DNA from: Novosphingobium sp.
GTDB lineage: Bacteria > Pseudomonadota > Alphaproteobacteria > Sphingomonadales > Sphingomonadaceae
Assembly: GCA_024236215.1 (NCBI GenBank)
Contig: JACKKX010000001.1
Coordinates: 310,001 to 374,000, forward strand
Length of the DNA: 64,000 bases
Direction: 5' to 3'
Numbering within the stretch: position 1 is the stretch's first letter; each line of letters opens with the position of its first letter. Below, one piece after another: positions 43,337 to 53,621 of the stretch. Both the position numbers and the translations under genes were made by a program. The notes beneath the pieces were generated by a model. The model was not told where the DNA came from. It saw only the letters and a list, made by a program, of their open reading frames with translations, and did not search any database.

Positions 43337-44736
43337 CAGCCTCGCGGCACCGCGTGGGCGGTGATATAGTCCGCGATCGCGCCATAGTCGCCGGGCAGTT
43401 CGATCATCCGTTCTTCGCGGTCGAACAGGTCTCCGATCCGCGCGGGCAGCGCCGGGCGATGGCCGGTCGCGCGCTCGACCGCGTCGCGGAACTTGGCCGG
43501 ATGGGCTGTAGCCAGCGTCACCACCGGCACCTCGCGCGGCAGACCGGCAGCGCGCGCTGCATGGAGGCCGATCGCGGTGTGGGGATCGAGCAGCTCACCG
43601 CTGGCCTCCCAGGCCCAGCGGATCGCCTGGGCCATGTCGTCCGGATCGGCGCGGGAGCTGGAAAACAGCGCCGCCGCGCCTTCGCGCTGCATATTGGTAA
43701 GCTGCATCGCCCGGGTCGCTTCGAAGCCCGCCATCTGCGCGGCGAGGGCCTTTCCGTCGCGCCCGCCCACGTCGAACAGCAAGCGCTCGAAGTTCGAGGA
43801 GACCTGGATGTCCATCGAGGGTGCCGCCGTGGGCGTTACCGTTCCGGCCGAATAGTCGCCGGTGGAAAGCGCGCGGTGGAGGATGTCGTTGACATTGGTC
43901 GCCACGATCAGCCGCCGGACCGGCAACCCCATCTTCGCCGCGACATAGCCGGCGAAGACATCGCCGAAGTTGCCGGTGGGGACCGCAAAGGCCACTTCGC
44001 GGTGCGGCGCGCCCAGCTGGAGCCCGGCCGCGAAGTAATAGACCACCTGCGCCATCAGCCGCGCCCAGTTGATCGAATTGACCGCGCCGATCGCAAACCT
44101 CCCGGTCATGGCGGGATCGTTGAACATCCGCTTCACCATTGCCTGGGCATCATCGAAGGTGCCCTGGATCGCGATGTTGTGAACGTTGGGGGCAAGCACC
44201 GTGGTCATCTGACGGCGCTGGACGTCGCTCACCCGCCCCTGGGGGTGGAGCATGAAGATATCGACCCGCGCCCGGCCCGCCACGGCATCGATCGCCGCCG
44301 ATCCGGTATCGCCCGAGGTTGCCCCGACGATGGTCAGCGGATCGCCGCCACGCCCCAGGAACTCCTCGAACAGCAGCCCCAGCAATTGCAGCGCCACGTC
44401 CTTGAACGCCAGAGTCGGGCCGTGGAACAGTTCGAGCAGCCATTGCTGCTCGTCGAGCTGTTTGAGCGGCGTAACCGCCTTGTGGGCGAAGCGGCCATAG
44501 GCCTGGGTGGTCAGCTCAAGCAGGCGTTCACCCGTCAGGCAGTGTCCGACGAAGGGCTGCATGATCCGCTGCGCCAGTTTGGCATAGGGCAGACCGGCCA
44601 TCGCCGCGATCTCATCCGCCGAAAAGCGCGGCCACTCGCGCGGCACATAGAGCCCGCCATCGCTAGCGAGGCCCGCCAGCGTCGCGCCTTCGAAATCGAG
44701 CGCCGGAGCGCTGCCACGGGTGCTGACATATTCCAT
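43336..44736 (-). CDS. thrC: Threonine synthase
   Basis: A 466-residue PLP enzyme of the ThrC type found in proteobacteria. Motifs include the start MEYVSTRGSAPALDFEGATL, FHGPTLAFKDVALQLLG with the PLP Lys, VGATSGDTGSAAID, and AVPTGNFGDVFAGYVA. It converts O-phosphohomoserine to threonine. It sits 11 bases after surf1, so it may be co-transcribed with the oxidase genes. Confidence 0.95.
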   Translation of the reverse strand: MEYVSTRGSAPALDFEGATLAGLASDGGLYVPREWPRFSADEIAAMAGLPYAKLAQRIMQPFVGHCLTGERLLELTTQAYGRFAHKAVTPLKQLDEQQWLLELFHGPTLAFKDVALQLLGLLFEEFLGRGGDPLTIVGATSGDTGSAAIDAVAGRARVDIFMLHPQGRVSDVQRRQMTTVLAPNVHNIAIQGTFDDAQAMVKRMFNDPAMTGRFAIGAVNSINWARLMAQVVYYFAAGLQLGAPHREVAFAVPTGNFGDVFAGYVAAKMGLPVRRLIVATNVNDILHRALSTGDYSAGTVTPTAAPSMDIQVSSNFERLLFDVGGRDGKALAAQMAGFEATRAMQLTNMQREGAAALFSSSRADPDDMAQAIRWAWEASGELLDPHTAIGLHAARAAGLPREVPVVTLATAHPAKFRDAVERATGHRPALPARIGDLFDREERMIELPGDYGAIADYITAHAVPRG

Positions 44737-44747
44737 CGAGGGCGCCG

Positions 44748-45329
44748 TTAGCCCTCCCCGCCCCCGGCGGCAAGGCGCTTGCGCAGCGCCAGGCCATAGA
44801 TCACCAGCGCGGTGGCAGCGAACAGGAACCATTGCATCGCGTAGGACAGGTGATTGTTGGGGATATCGTTCGGATCGGGCCGGGCGTTGGCGGCTAGCCC
44901 GGCCAGCGGCGGATCGGCGATCAGACGAGGCCCGGGAGCGATAGCGCCGTGAACCATCCCGCCGGTCCAGACCGGAGACTGCGGACTTTGCGACCAGCCG
45001 ATCACCACATCGCCCTCGCCGCCAACCTGCAGGACGCAGCGGGCGACATGGGCCCAGCCGGTGCGCCCGTGCGCATCGTGCCCGGCCCGCGCGGAAATCG
45101 CGCGCACGTTGACGCAGTTGGCCCCTGCGCGCCGGTAGAGCTGCGCTTCGATATCGGGCGTGGCGGGAAGGTAGGGGACTTCGGCGTTCATTGCCTGAGC
45201 CGCGCCATAGCGCGCCAGCAGCGCCTCCTTCTGGTGCAGCCGGTCAAGCTGCCAGAACCCCAGCCGGATCATCACCCCGACCCCTATCAGCACCAGCAGA
45301 GTCGGGATTACCGGGATGCGGCTAGTCAC
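44748..45329 (-). CDS. SURF1-family cytochrome oxidase assembly protein
   Basis: A 193-residue protein with SURF1 topology: an N-terminal helix (IPVIPTLLVLIGVGVMIRLG) with FWQLDRLHQKEALLARY, a periplasmic loop, and the C-terminal motif NNHLSYAMQWFLFAATALVI. It aids heme a insertion into CtaD. It is shorter than many SURF1 proteins (about 230), mostly in the loop. It overlaps the DUF983 gene by 8 bases. Confidence 0.9.
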   Translation of the reverse strand: MTSRIPVIPTLLVLIGVGVMIRLGFWQLDRLHQKEALLARYGAAQAMNAEVPYLPATPDIEAQLYRRAGANCVNVRAISARAGHDAHGRTGWAHVARCVLQVGGEGDVVIGWSQSPQSPVWTGGMVHGAIAPGPRLIADPPLAGLAANARPDPNDIPNNHLSYAMQWFLFAATALVIYGLALRKRLAAGGGEG

Positions 45330-45750
45330 CCGATTGTCCCGGTCCTGCCGAAGGGGGCTTGCGCAGGTCCTCGCCGGTCGCCTGGCGTGCCTTGCGCTGG
45401 TATTCGGCCGCCAGCAGCGCGGCCTTGCTGAGGCGCAGGCCAGCCAGCGTGGTGATCGCGACGAAGGGGATCCACAGCAGCGCGTGGACCCAGACCGGGG
45501 GATCGAAGGTGAACTCCACCCACAGCGCCAGGGCGACGGTGATCGCGCCGATAATCATGGTCAGGAAGGCCGCCGGACCATCGCCGACATTGTATTGCCC
45601 ATAGTCCAGCCCGCAGACCTTGCACGACGGAGCGAACCTGGCTGCGCCCGCAAACAGCCCCTTGGCCCCGCAGCGCGGGCAGAGACCGAAAAGGGCAGCC
45701 TCGGCCAGGCCGGGCTGCCCTTTTTCGACTGAACTTCCGTCAGCCATCAT
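45322..45750 (-). CDS. DUF983-family membrane protein
   Basis: A 142-residue protein with a zinc-ribbon-like N-terminus (LFGLCPRCGAKGLFAGAARF, PSCKVCGLDYGQ) and two membrane helices (DGPAAFLTMIIGAITVALAL; WIPFVAITTLAGLRLSKAAL). DUF983 genes regularly lie between ctaE and surf1 in alphaproteobacteria; an oxidase-assembly role is inferred from context. It overlaps ctaE by one base. Confidence 0.9.
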   Translation of the reverse strand: MMADGSSVEKGQPGLAEAALFGLCPRCGAKGLFAGAARFAPSCKVCGLDYGQYNVGDGPAAFLTMIIGAITVALALWVEFTFDPPVWVHALLWIPFVAITTLAGLRLSKAALLAAEYQRKARQATGEDLRKPPSAGPGQSGD

Positions 45751-46571
45751 CAGTGCGTGGGATAGCCCCAGCCGCCCCAGATGTAGACCGCAACGAACAG
45801 GAACAGCCAGACCACGTCGACGAAGTGCCAGTACCAGGCCGCCGCTTCAAAGCCGAAGTGCTGCTTGGGGGTGAAATCCCCGGCGTAGGCCCGGTAGAGG
45901 CAGACCGCGAGCATGATCGTGCCGACGATCACGTGGAAACCGTGAAAACCGGTCGCCATGTAGAAGGCCGAGCCGTAGGTGTTGCCGCCAAAGCCGAACG
46001 GGGCATGGGCGTATTCATAGGCCTGGATGCTGGTGAACAGCAGGCCGAGGATGATCGTCACCCACAGGCCCTTCTTAAGGCCGGCGCGATCGCCGTGGAT
46101 CAGCGCGTGGTGCGCCCAGGTAACCGTGGTGCCCGAGCACAGCAGGATCAGCGTGTTGAGCAGCGGCAGATCGAAGGGATCCATCACTGCCTCGATCGCC
46201 TTGGGCGGCCATTGCCCGCCCACCGCCTCGGCAATGGTGCTGGGAAACAGCGAGAAATCGAAGAAGGCCCAGAACCAGCCGGCGAAGAACATCACTTCCG
46301 AAGCGATGAACAGGATCATGCCATAGCGCTGGTGCAGCTGCACCACCGGGGTGTGATCGCCGGCGTGGCTTTCCTTGATGATGTTCGAGAACCAGGTGAA
46401 CATCGAGGCCAGCAGCAGCGCCATGCCCAGCCAGGGGACGAACTTTCCGCCCGCCATGTCGTGCATGTAAAGCACCATGCCGCTGGTAAAGGTCAGCGCG
46501 CCGATCGTCGTGACCAGCGGGACGATGTCCGGCGGAAGGATGTGAAAATCGTGATTCTTGGTGCCGGCCAT
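45750..46571 (-). CDS. ctaE: Cytochrome c oxidase subunit III
   Basis: A 273-residue protein with seven membrane helices and subunit III motifs (HDFHILPPDIVPLVTTIGAL, FASEVMFFAGWFWAFFDFSL, TGFHGFHVIVGTIMLAVCL, AAWYWHFVDVVWLFLFVAVY). It stabilises the aa3 oxidase core. A 63-base gap separates it from ctaG. Confidence 0.96.
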   Translation of the reverse strand: MAGTKNHDFHILPPDIVPLVTTIGALTFTSGMVLYMHDMAGGKFVPWLGMALLLASMFTWFSNIIKESHAGDHTPVVQLHQRYGMILFIASEVMFFAGWFWAFFDFSLFPSTIAEAVGGQWPPKAIEAVMDPFDLPLLNTLILLCSGTTVTWAHHALIHGDRAGLKKGLWVTIILGLLFTSIQAYEYAHAPFGFGGNTYGSAFYMATGFHGFHVIVGTIMLAVCLYRAYAGDFTPKQHFGFEAAAWYWHFVDVVWLFLFVAVYIWGGWGYPTH

Positions 46572-46634
46572 GATCTCGTGGTCCCCGTTTTCCTCTGTCC
46601 CGGCGCTCTATCGCCGGTGAAACACCGCTTGCCC

Positions 46635-47237
46635 TTATCGCGCCGGCCCCGCCCGGTCCAGTGCCTTTGAAGGGTCATCAGCAGCAATGTGGAAGGTATA
46701 ACTGAGCGTGATCTGCTCGATGTCCCGGGTCTCGGGGTCATCGAGGATCTTGGGGTCGACGTAGTAGATCACTGGCATGTCGATCGATTGCCCCGGCCGC
46801 AACGTCTGGCGGCTGAAGCAGAAGCATTGCACCTTGTTGAAATACTTGCCCGCAAGCTCGGGCTCGACGTTGAAGCTGGCGACCCCCGTGATCGACTTGT
46901 TCGAGAGGTTTTCGGCCTTGAAATAGGCCATCTTGCGCGCGCCGATCCGCATCGTCTGGGTGGTCTGTTCGGGCGCGAACTTCCAAGGCATGCCGCGATC
47001 GACATTGGCGTCGAAACGCACCGAGATCGATCCCGCCGCGACCTTCACCGCACCGGCGGTCTCGGCGCTGGCGCGCTGGGTGGTCCCGCCGTAGCCGGTG
47101 ACCTGGCAGAAGATGCGGTAGAGCGGCACCGCAGCAAAGCCGAGGCCGAGCATGGCCAGCGCCAGCACCAGCGCCAGCAGCCCGGTGCGCAAATTACTTC
47201 CCTTGGCGGGAATGATAGAGGCGAGCCTAGCGGCCAT
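46635..47237 (-). CDS. ctaG: Cytochrome c oxidase copper-delivery protein CtaG/Cox11
   Basis: A 200-residue protein with one N-terminal helix (LALVLALAMLGLGFAAVPLY) and a periplasmic Cox11 domain. It has the CxC copper motif (NKVQCFCFSRQTLRPGQ) and an upstream third Cys in RIFCQVTGYGGT. It delivers copper to the CuB site of CtaD. The start MAARLASIIPAKG is 4 bases after the CoxF-like stop; an earlier ATG overlapping that gene is less likely. Confidence 0.95.
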   Translation of the reverse strand: MAARLASIIPAKGSNLRTGLLALVLALAMLGLGFAAVPLYRIFCQVTGYGGTTQRASAETAGAVKVAAGSISVRFDANVDRGMPWKFAPEQTTQTMRIGARKMAYFKAENLSNKSITGVASFNVEPELAGKYFNKVQCFCFSRQTLRPGQSIDMPVIYYVDPKILDDPETRDIEQITLSYTFHIAADDPSKALDRAGPAR

Positions 47238-47241
47238 CGCC

Positions 47242-47370
47242 TCAGCGCATCTTGGCAATGGTGATCAGATAGAACAGCACCACCAGGCCAACGAGTATCA
47301 GACCCAGCGCGCGGTTGCGCCCCCGCTGGATACGCTTGCGTTCGGTTTCGGGATCGGGGGGCAGTTGCAT
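47242..47370 (-). CDS. CoxF-like small membrane protein
   Basis: A 42-residue protein between ctaB and ctaG. A charged N-terminus (MQLPPDPETERKRIQRGRNR) leads into one hydrophobic helix (ALGLILVGLVVLFYLITIAK) and ends KMR. The position, size and topology match the small CoxF-type proteins encoded at this place in alphaproteobacterial cta operons. It starts 8 bases after the ctaB stop and ends 4 bases before ctaG. Its role is probably oxidase assembly, unproven. Confidence 0.82.
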   Translation of the reverse strand: MQLPPDPETERKRIQRGRNRALGLILVGLVVLFYLITIAKMR

Positions 47371-47377
47371 GGAGCGA

Positions 47378-48292
47378 TCATCCAATCAGAAAGCGGTCGG
47401 CCACGAGGGCGGCGAACAGCACGAACAGGTACAGCACCGAATAGCCGAACAGGCGCTTTTCCGGGCGCATGTCCATGTCGGCCACGTTGCCGCGGAATAC
47501 CGCGACCCTCAGCGCCAGCAGCAGGAACAACCCCGAAAGCACAAGCGCGCTGACACCGTAGAGCCATCCGGCGAGCCCCAGCCAGAACGGCAGCAAGGTC
47601 AGCGGAAGCAGCAGCACGGCATAGATCAGGATCTGGCGCCGGGTTGAATGATGCCCGGCCACCACCGGCATCATCGGCACCCCGGCAGCCGCATAGTCGG
47701 TCTCGACGAACAGCGCGAGTGCCCAGAAGTGCGGCGGGGTCCAGAAAAAGATGATCGCGAACAGCAGCACCGGCATCAGCGTGATCTCGCCGGTGGCAGC
47801 GATCCAGCCGATCATCGGCGGAAAGGCCCCCGCCCCGCCCCCGATGACGATGTTCTGCGGGGTGCGCGGCTTGAGCCAGACGGTATAGATCACCGCGTAG
47901 TAGAAGATTGAAAAGGCCAGGATCGCGGCGCAGAGCCAGCCTACCGCCACCCCCATCACCAGAACCGAACCAGCCGAGAGCGCCACCCCGAAATCGCGCG
48001 CCGCGGTGCGGTCCATCCGCCCCGCCGGGATCGGGCGATTGGCGGTGCGCTTCATCTTCGCGTCGAGATCGGCTTCCCACCACTGGTTGAGCGCCGCCGA
48101 TCCCCCGGCCCCGATGGCGATGCACAGGATCGCGACGAACCCCAGAATCGGATCGACCCGCACCGGCGCGGCCAGCATCCCGCACAGAGCGGTGAAGATC
48201 ACCAGGCTCATCACCCGGGGCTTGGTCAGCGCGAAGAAATCGCGCCAGTCGGCCGGGAGCGGGTGTGTGGCGGGGGCTGCGGCGGTGGTCAT
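47378..48292 (-). CDS. ctaB: Protoheme IX farnesyltransferase CtaB
   Basis: A 304-residue UbiA-superfamily membrane protein with the heme O synthase motifs ([60 protein letters not shown]). It farnesylates heme b to heme o, precursor of heme a for the oxidase. First of the ctaB-coxF-ctaG-ctaE run. Confidence 0.96.
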   Translation of the reverse strand: MTTAAAPATHPLPADWRDFFALTKPRVMSLVIFTALCGMLAAPVRVDPILGFVAILCIAIGAGGSAALNQWWEADLDAKMKRTANRPIPAGRMDRTAARDFGVALSAGSVLVMGVAVGWLCAAILAFSIFYYAVIYTVWLKPRTPQNIVIGGGAGAFPPMIGWIAATGEITLMPVLLFAIIFFWTPPHFWALALFVETDYAAAGVPMMPVVAGHHSTRRQILIYAVLLLPLTLLPFWLGLAGWLYGVSALVLSGLFLLLALRVAVFRGNVADMDMRPEKRLFGYSVLYLFVLFAALVADRFLIG

Positions 48293-48302
48293 TGCGAGGG
48301 GG

Positions 48303-49262
48303 CTATAACCGCTTCAACCAGTCGATCAACAACGCGTTGACCTGATCGGGGCGTTCCTGCTGGGTCCAGTGGCCGACGCCGTCGAGCACGTGGCCTTCCA
48401 CCTGCGGCGCGAACATCCGCATCAGCGCCACCGGATCGGCCACCGCCCCGAACAGGGTGGTGGCGGGATCGCGGCTGCCGCCGATGAACAGGCACGGCTG
48501 CTCGATCCGCTTGCCCGCCCAGTGGCGAAGGAATTCGTAATCCGTCTCGTGGTTGCGATAGCGGTTGAGCGGCCCGCGAAAGCCCGAGGCCCGGAACTCC
48601 CCCTCGTAGTAATCGAGATCGGCCTCGCTCAGCCAGGGCACCGGCTGAGGATCGGGAAGACCCTCAAGGAAGGTCGCGCCCAGCGGCTTGTCCCAGTAGT
48701 TGCCCGTCGGCACGTCGCCCGAGATCGAATACATCATCCGCGCCACGAAATCGCGAGGGTTTCGCTCTGCCTCGGCCTCGGCCACGCCGGGTTGCTGGAA
48801 GTATTCCTGGTAGAAGAACCGGCCTTTCGACGTAAACGCCTCGCGGAAGATCTCGGTAAAGGGACGCTGCGGCGCTCCTGCAAAGGGCACCGAGAGGCCA
48901 GCCACGGCGCGGAACCGGTCGGGCCGGGTAAAGGCCGAATTCCACACGATCGGCGCTCCCCAGTCATGCCCGATCAGCACCGCCGGTTCGCCGGGGCTGA
49001 GCGCGTCGGCCAGCCCCACCAGATCGGCGATGATCTTTTCCATCGCATAGGCCTCGACCGGCTGCGGCTTGTCCGAACCGCCATAGCCGCGCACGTCGAT
49101 CGCGCAGGCGGTGAACCCGGCCTGGGCCACCGGGCCGATCTGGTGGCGCCAGGAATACCAGCTTTCGGGAAAGCCGTGGACCATGATCGCCAGCGGGCCG
49201 CTGCCCTCGATGGCGCAGCGCAGCGTCACCTCGCCGCAATCGATCAGGCGGAATTCGGGCAT
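48303..49262 (-). CDS. Epoxide hydrolase-like alpha/beta hydrolase
   Basis: A 319-residue hydrolase. Motifs: oxyanion [10 protein letters not shown], nucleophile [10 protein letters not shown] (Asp as in epoxide hydrolases and dehalogenases), acid near [11 protein letters not shown] and His in [14 protein letters not shown] at 49262 has GGAGAGG at good spacing; GTG at 49271 is possible. It sits between ctaD and ctaB but after a terminator, so it is probably expressed separately and is not an oxidase gene. Confidence 0.9.
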   Translation of the reverse strand: MPEFRLIDCGEVTLRCAIEGSGPLAIMVHGFPESWYSWRHQIGPVAQAGFTACAIDVRGYGGSDKPQPVEAYAMEKIIADLVGLADALSPGEPAVLIGHDWGAPIVWNSAFTRPDRFRAVAGLSVPFAGAPQRPFTEIFREAFTSKGRFFYQEYFQQPGVAEAEAERNPRDFVARMMYSISGDVPTGNYWDKPLGATFLEGLPDPQPVPWLSEADLDYYEGEFRASGFRGPLNRYRNHETDYEFLRHWAGKRIEQPCLFIGGSRDPATTLFGAVADPVALMRMFAPQVEGHVLDGVGHWTQQERPDQVNALLIDWLKRL

Positions 49263-49280
49263 CGCAAGCACCTCTCCAAC

Positions 49281-49308
49281 GAAAACGCCCCGGCATGGGG
49301 CCGGGGCG
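49281..49308 (-). terminator. Rho-independent terminator after ctaD
   Basis: On the minus strand a 9-bp GC stem (49308-49300 with 49294-49286) is followed by TTTT at 49285-49282. It lies 28 bases after the ctaD stop and would end the ctaC-ctaD transcript before the hydrolase gene. Confidence 0.75.
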
Positions 49309-49335
49309 CAATCGTTTCAGCCATCGCGGCGCAGG

Positions 49336-51024
49336 TCAATGATGACCATCGTCCTCGATCACTGGAACCGTCTCGAACTGGTGGAACGGAGGCGGGCTCG
49401 ACAGGGTCCATTCGAGCGTGGTCGCGCCTTCGCCCCAGTAATTGCCCTCGGCCTTTTTGCCCATGGTGAAGGCATAGATGATGTTGACGATCCAGATCAG
49501 CACCGAAATCGACATCACGAAATAGCCATCGGTCGAGAGCGTATTCCACTTCTCGAACGCCGGGGCATAATCCGGATAACGGCGCGGCATGCCATTCAGC
49601 CCGAGGAAGTGCTGCGGGAAGAAGATCATGTTCACGCCGACGAAGAACACCGCGAAGTGCAGGTACGAGAGCGCTTCGGAGTGCCAGCGTCCGCTCATCT
49701 TCGGGAACCAGTAATAGAACCCTGCGAACAGCGCGGTCACCGCGCCGAGGCTCAGCACGTAGTGGAAGTGCGCAACCACGAAGTAGCTGTCATGCACCAC
49801 ATCGTCGATCCCGCCGTTGGCGAGGTAGACGCCGGTCACGCCGCCGACCACGAACAGGAAAATGAAGCCGATCGCCCAGACCATCGGGCTCTTGAATTCG
49901 ATCGAACCGCCCCACATCGTCGCGATCCAGCTGAAGATCTTGATGCCGGTGGGCACCGCGATCACCATGGTCGCCAGCGTGAAGTACAGCTTGGTGTTCA
50001 CGCTCATCCCTGTGGTGTACATGTGGTGCGCCCAGACGATGAAGCCGACCACGCCGATCGCGACCATCGCATAGGCCATGCCGAGATAGCCGAACACCGG
50101 CTTCTTCGAGAAGGTCGAGACGATCTGGCTGATGATCCCGAACGCGGGCAGGATCATGATGTAGACCTCGGGATGGCCGAAGAACCAGAACAGGTGCTGG
50201 AACAGCACCGGATCGCCGCCGCCCGAGGGATCGAAGAAGGTGGTACCGAAGTTGCGGTCGGTGATCAGCATGGTGATCGCTGCAGCCAGAACCGGCAGCG
50301 CCAGCAGCAGCAGGAAGGCGGTGACCAGCACCGACCACACGAACAGCGGCATACGGTGCAGGGTCATCCCCGGCGCGCGCATGTTGAAGATCGTGGTGAT
50401 GAAGTTGATCGCGCCCATGATCGAGGCCGCGCCCGCAAGGTGCAGCGCGAAAATCGCGAAATCGGTCGCCGGGCCGTTCGAGCCATAGGTCGAAAGCGGG
50501 GCATAGGCAGTCCAGCCAATCCCCGCGCCGTTGCCGCCCGCGTCGCCAGGCACGAAGGCCGAGATCATCAGCGAGCAGAAGCCTGCTACGGTCAGCCAGA
50601 ACGAGATGTTATTCATCCGCGGAAAGGCCATGTCGGGCGCGCCGATCATGATCGGCACAAACCAGTTGCCAAAGCCCCCGATGATCGCGGGCATGACGAG
50701 GAAGAACACCATGATCAGGCCGTGCGCGGTGATCAGCACGTTCCACAGGTGGAGCGCGCCGTTCATGTCCACCGGCTTGCCGCCATCGAGGAACTGGGCA
50801 ACCGCGCCAAGATACTGGATCCCGGGGTGGGCCAGTTCGAGCCGCATGATACCCGAGATCGCACCACCGATAAGCCCCGCGAAAATCGCGAAGATCAGGT
50901 ACAGCGTCCCGATATCCTTGTGGTTGGTCGACATGAACCAGCGGGCAAAAAACGCCGGCTTGTGATCGTGATCGGCGTGGTGATCGTCGGCGTGAGCCTG
51001 GAAGTGTTCGGCGGTAGTGGCCAT
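49336..51024 (-). CDS. ctaD: Cytochrome c oxidase subunit I (aa3-type)
   Basis: A 562-residue protein with twelve membrane helices. Visible are [20 protein letters not shown], the heme/CuB region [20 protein letters not shown] with the His-Tyr pair, [20 protein letters not shown] (K channel), and the second His region [18 protein letters not shown]. It is the proton-pumping catalytic subunit of aa3 oxidase. It follows ctaC by 32 bases. Confidence 0.98.
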   Translation of the reverse strand: MATTAEHFQAHADDHHADHDHKPAFFARWFMSTNHKDIGTLYLIFAIFAGLIGGAISGIMRLELAHPGIQYLGAVAQFLDGGKPVDMNGALHLWNVLITAHGLIMVFFLVMPAIIGGFGNWFVPIMIGAPDMAFPRMNNISFWLTVAGFCSLMISAFVPGDAGGNGAGIGWTAYAPLSTYGSNGPATDFAIFALHLAGAASIMGAINFITTIFNMRAPGMTLHRMPLFVWSVLVTAFLLLLALPVLAAAITMLITDRNFGTTFFDPSGGGDPVLFQHLFWFFGHPEVYIMILPAFGIISQIVSTFSKKPVFGYLGMAYAMVAIGVVGFIVWAHHMYTTGMSVNTKLYFTLATMVIAVPTGIKIFSWIATMWGGSIEFKSPMVWAIGFIFLFVVGGVTGVYLANGGIDDVVHDSYFVVAHFHYVLSLGAVTALFAGFYYWFPKMSGRWHSEALSYLHFAVFFVGVNMIFFPQHFLGLNGMPRRYPDYAPAFEKWNTLSTDGYFVMSISVLIWIVNIIYAFTMGKKAEGNYWGEGATTLEWTLSSPPPFHQFETVPVIEDDGHH

Positions 51025-51056
51025 GACTTGCGAACCTTGTCTTCGTGGTTTTCGGC

Positions 51057-52109
51057 TCAGGCGCCGGTTGCCGGAGCGGCGGGAGCGGCGGGAGCGGCGG
51101 CAACGGCCGGAGCATCCGGAGCGCCATCGATCTTGCCGCCCTGGGCGATCACCCAGGCGTTGAACTTGTCACGCGGGAGCGCCTCGACCACGATCGGCAT
51201 ATAGCCGTGGCGCGCTCCGCACAGTTCCGAACACTGGCCGTAATAGACCCCAGGTTCGGTCACGGTCAGCACCTTCTCGTTGATCCGGCCGGGAACCGCG
51301 TCAAGCTTGAACCACAGCGACGGCACCGCAAACGAGTGGATCACGTCGGCGCCGATGGTCTGCATGCGGATCGGCTCGCCCACCGGGATCACCATGCGAT
51401 TGTCCACCGCCAGTTGCGGCGGCTCGCCGTTCTTCACCGCGTCCTCATCGGGCAGCATGTTCGAGATAACCTCAAATCCGCCGTTGTCGGGATAGGAATA
51501 GGTCCAGAACCACTGGTTGCCGGTGGCCTTGACGGTCAGCGCCTTTTCCGGCGCGGGCTTGTACTGCGCGCTGATCAGCTTCACCGACGGCACTGAGATG
51601 CCGATCAGGATCAGGATCGGAATGCCGGTCCAGATCACTTCGAGCAGGGTGTTGTGGCTGGTCTTCGACGGCACCGGATTGGCCCGCTTGTTGAAGCGGA
51701 TCATCACGTAGAGCAGCAGCACCAGCACCAGCGCGGCAATCGCGAACATGATGTAGACGAGGATCGTATGCAGCCCCAGCGCCTGGCGGCCATTAGGCGA
51801 ATACTGATCCTGAACGTCGATCCCGCCATCGATCGGCATGCCCTTGCCCGCCGTCGGCTTCATCGGGGTGTAGCCACCCGGAGCAACCTTGAAATGCGGA
51901 TCGTTGGGATCGATCGCCGGGGCGACAGGGGCAGCGGCAACCGCCGGCTCGGCAGCGGGAGCGGCCTGTTCGGTCGCCGCGGCGGCAGCCTCGGTCGCAG
52001 TGGCGGCTTCCTGGGCGCTCGCAGGCTGTGCTGCCGCGAACAGTGCCAGGGTCAGGCCGATTGCCTTGATCGCATGGCCCGCGGCGCGGGCGGTTTGGCC
52101 GAAGTTCAT
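51057..52109 (-). CDS. ctaC: Cytochrome c oxidase subunit II
   Basis: A 350-residue protein with a signal peptide ([20 protein letters not shown]...), an Ala/Glu-rich linker of about 50 residues, two membrane helices ([39 protein letters not shown]), and a CuA domain ([40 protein letters not shown]) with both Cys, His and Met ligands. A low-complexity Ala/Pro tail ends the protein. The start is set at the signal peptide Met. Confidence 0.96.
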   Translation of the reverse strand: MNFGQTARAAGHAIKAIGLTLALFAAAQPASAQEAATATEAAAAATEQAAPAAEPAVAAAPVAPAIDPNDPHFKVAPGGYTPMKPTAGKGMPIDGGIDVQDQYSPNGRQALGLHTILVYIMFAIAALVLVLLLYVMIRFNKRANPVPSKTSHNTLLEVIWTGIPILILIGISVPSVKLISAQYKPAPEKALTVKATGNQWFWTYSYPDNGGFEVISNMLPDEDAVKNGEPPQLAVDNRMVIPVGEPIRMQTIGADVIHSFAVPSLWFKLDAVPGRINEKVLTVTEPGVYYGQCSELCGARHGYMPIVVEALPRDKFNAWVIAQGGKIDGAPDAPAVAAAPAAPAAPATGA

Positions 52110-52193
52110 CGTTCCTCGTGCTTTCGCTATCCGGTGCGGCGGAAGAACGCGCAGTCCCTCTCCCCCCACCCCATGGGAGACATTTCGAGAGGG

Positions 52194-52222
52194 CCTATAC
52201 GCGTGCTTGCGGGGCACCTCAA
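52194..52222 (-). promoter_or_regulatory. Candidate housekeeping promoter of ctaC-ctaD
   Basis: On the minus strand TTGAGG (52222-52217), a 17-base spacer and TATAGG (52199-52194) resemble a sigma-70 promoter. It lies 85 bases upstream of the ctaC ATG, in the 196-base gap shared with divergent pyrE. Otherwise this gap shows no recognised element. Confidence 0.4.
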
Positions 52223-52305
52223 GCGCCTCTAGGGGAATTTTTGACAGGTCTCAATGACAGCCCCCGCCGACAACACCCGAAAAATCGTGAAAGGCTAATA
52301 TTACG

Positions 52306-52890
52306 ATGCAGGATGATGAGGTTCTGGCCGAATTTCGGGCAAGCAAGGCACTGCTCGAAGGTCACTTCCTGCTCTCTTCCGGGCGGCACAGTGCGCATTA
52401 CCTGCAATGCGCGCGGGTCTTGATGGATCCGATGCGCGCCAGCCGCCTGGCCGCCGCGATCGCCGCGAAGCTGCCGCGCGAGCTGCGGAAGGAAATTGCC
52501 AAGGTGGTGTCTCCGGCAATGGGCGGGGTGATCATCGGCCACGAAATGGGCCGCGCGCTGGGAATCGAGGCGATGTTCGTCGAACGACCCGAGGGCACCT
52601 TCGAGCTGCGCCGGGGCTTCGCGCTCGAGCCGGGCGACAAGGTACTGATGGTCGAGGACGTGGTCACCACCGGCCTTTCGAGCCGCGAGGCGATTCGGGC
52701 GATCGAGGAGGCTGGCGGCGAAGTGATCGCGGCCGCAGCCCTGGTTGACCGCTCGGGCGGCGCGGTTGATCTGGGCGTGCCGTTCTTCCCGCTGATCGCG
52801 CTAAGCTTTCCCACCTATGCGCCTGATGAAGTTCCGGCCGAACTGGCGGCGATCCCCGCGATCAAGCCCGGGAGCCGCGCCAAGCCGTGA
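52306..52890 (+). CDS. pyrE: Orotate phosphoribosyltransferase
   Basis: A 194-residue enzyme with the PRPP loop ([20 protein letters not shown]), [19 protein letters not shown] and [20 protein letters not shown]. It makes OMP from orotate. GAAAGG precedes the ATG. It begins a seven-gene rightward chain with overlapping junctions. Confidence 0.96.
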   Translation: MQDDEVLAEFRASKALLEGHFLLSSGRHSAHYLQCARVLMDPMRASRLAAAIAAKLPRELRKEIAKVVSPAMGGVIIGHEMGRALGIEAMFVERPEGTFELRRGFALEPGDKVLMVEDVVTTGLSSREAIRAIEEAGGEVIAAAALVDRSGGAVDLGVPFFPLIALSFPTYAPDEVPAELAAIPAIKPGSRAKP

Positions 52891-53621
52891 GCCGCCCGCT
52901 GCGCCTTGGGGTCAACATCGATCACGTTGCGACGATCCGCAACGCGCGCGGCGGAGATCATCCCGATCCGGTGCGCGCTGCGGAGATCGTGGCGCAGTGC
53001 GGCGGCGACGGGATCACCGCGCACCTGCGCGAAGACCGGCGCCATATCCGCGACGAGGATCTGGCCCGCATCCAGGCCGCCACCAACTTGCCGCTCAACC
53101 TCGAAATGGCCGCGACCGAGGAAATGCTGGCAATCGCGCTGCGCCACATGCCCCATGCCGCCTGCATCGTGCCTGAAAGGCGCGAGGAACGCACCACCGA
53201 GGGCGGGCTGGATGCGGCGGGGCAGCACAACCGGCTTTATCCGCTGGTCCAGCGGCTGGGCGAGGCGGGCATCCGCGTCAGCCTGTTCATCGCCCCCGAG
53301 GAGCGCCAGATCGAAGCCGCGCTGCGGCTTGGCGCGCCGGTGGTGGAGCTGCACACCGGCGAATATGCCCATGCCGTCGGCGAGGCGGCCGCCGAAGCCG
53401 AGCGCGCCCGGATCGCCGCCATGGCTGCACTCGCCGCGCGCGAGGGGATCGAACCCCACGCCGGGCACGGCCTGACCTATGACAATGTGGGTCCGATCGC
53501 CGCGATTGCTGAACTGGCCGAGCTCAACATCGGCCACTACCTGATCGGCGAGGCGATCTTCTGCGGGCTTGAGGCCAGCGTGCTGCGGATGCGCCGCCTG
53601 ATGGACGCCGCGCGGGCATGA
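52887..53621 (+). CDS. pdxJ: Pyridoxine 5'-phosphate synthase PdxJ
   Basis: A 244-residue TIM-barrel enzyme ([86 protein letters not shown]). It forms PNP from deoxyxylulose phosphate and aminoacetone phosphate. GTG start overlapping the pyrE TGA. Confidence 0.97.
   Translation: MSRPLRLGVNIDHVATIRNARGGDHPDPVRAAEIVAQCGGDGITAHLREDRRHIRDEDLARIQAATNLPLNLEMAATEEMLAIALRHMPHAACIVPERREERTTEGGLDAAGQHNRLYPLVQRLGEAGIRVSLFIAPEERQIEAALRLGAPVVELHTGEYAHAVGEAAAEAERARIAAMAALAAREGIEPHAGHGLTYDNVGPIAAIAELAELNIGHYLIGEAIFCGLEASVLRMRRLMDAARA

Noticed and set aside
48303-49262. Hydrolase as part of the cytochrome oxidase operon
   Set aside because: A terminator with a T run lies between ctaD and this gene, and epoxide-hydrolase-like proteins have no known oxidase role; the placement is probably incidental.
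49111-51204. About 700-codon open frame antisense to ctaD
   Set aside because: It is an artefact of the high-GC third positions of ctaD, with His/Arg/Asp-rich sequence of no recognisable family.
52241-52246. TTGACA as a -35 element for pyrE
   Set aside because: No plausible -10 lies 16-19 bases downstream on the plus strand.
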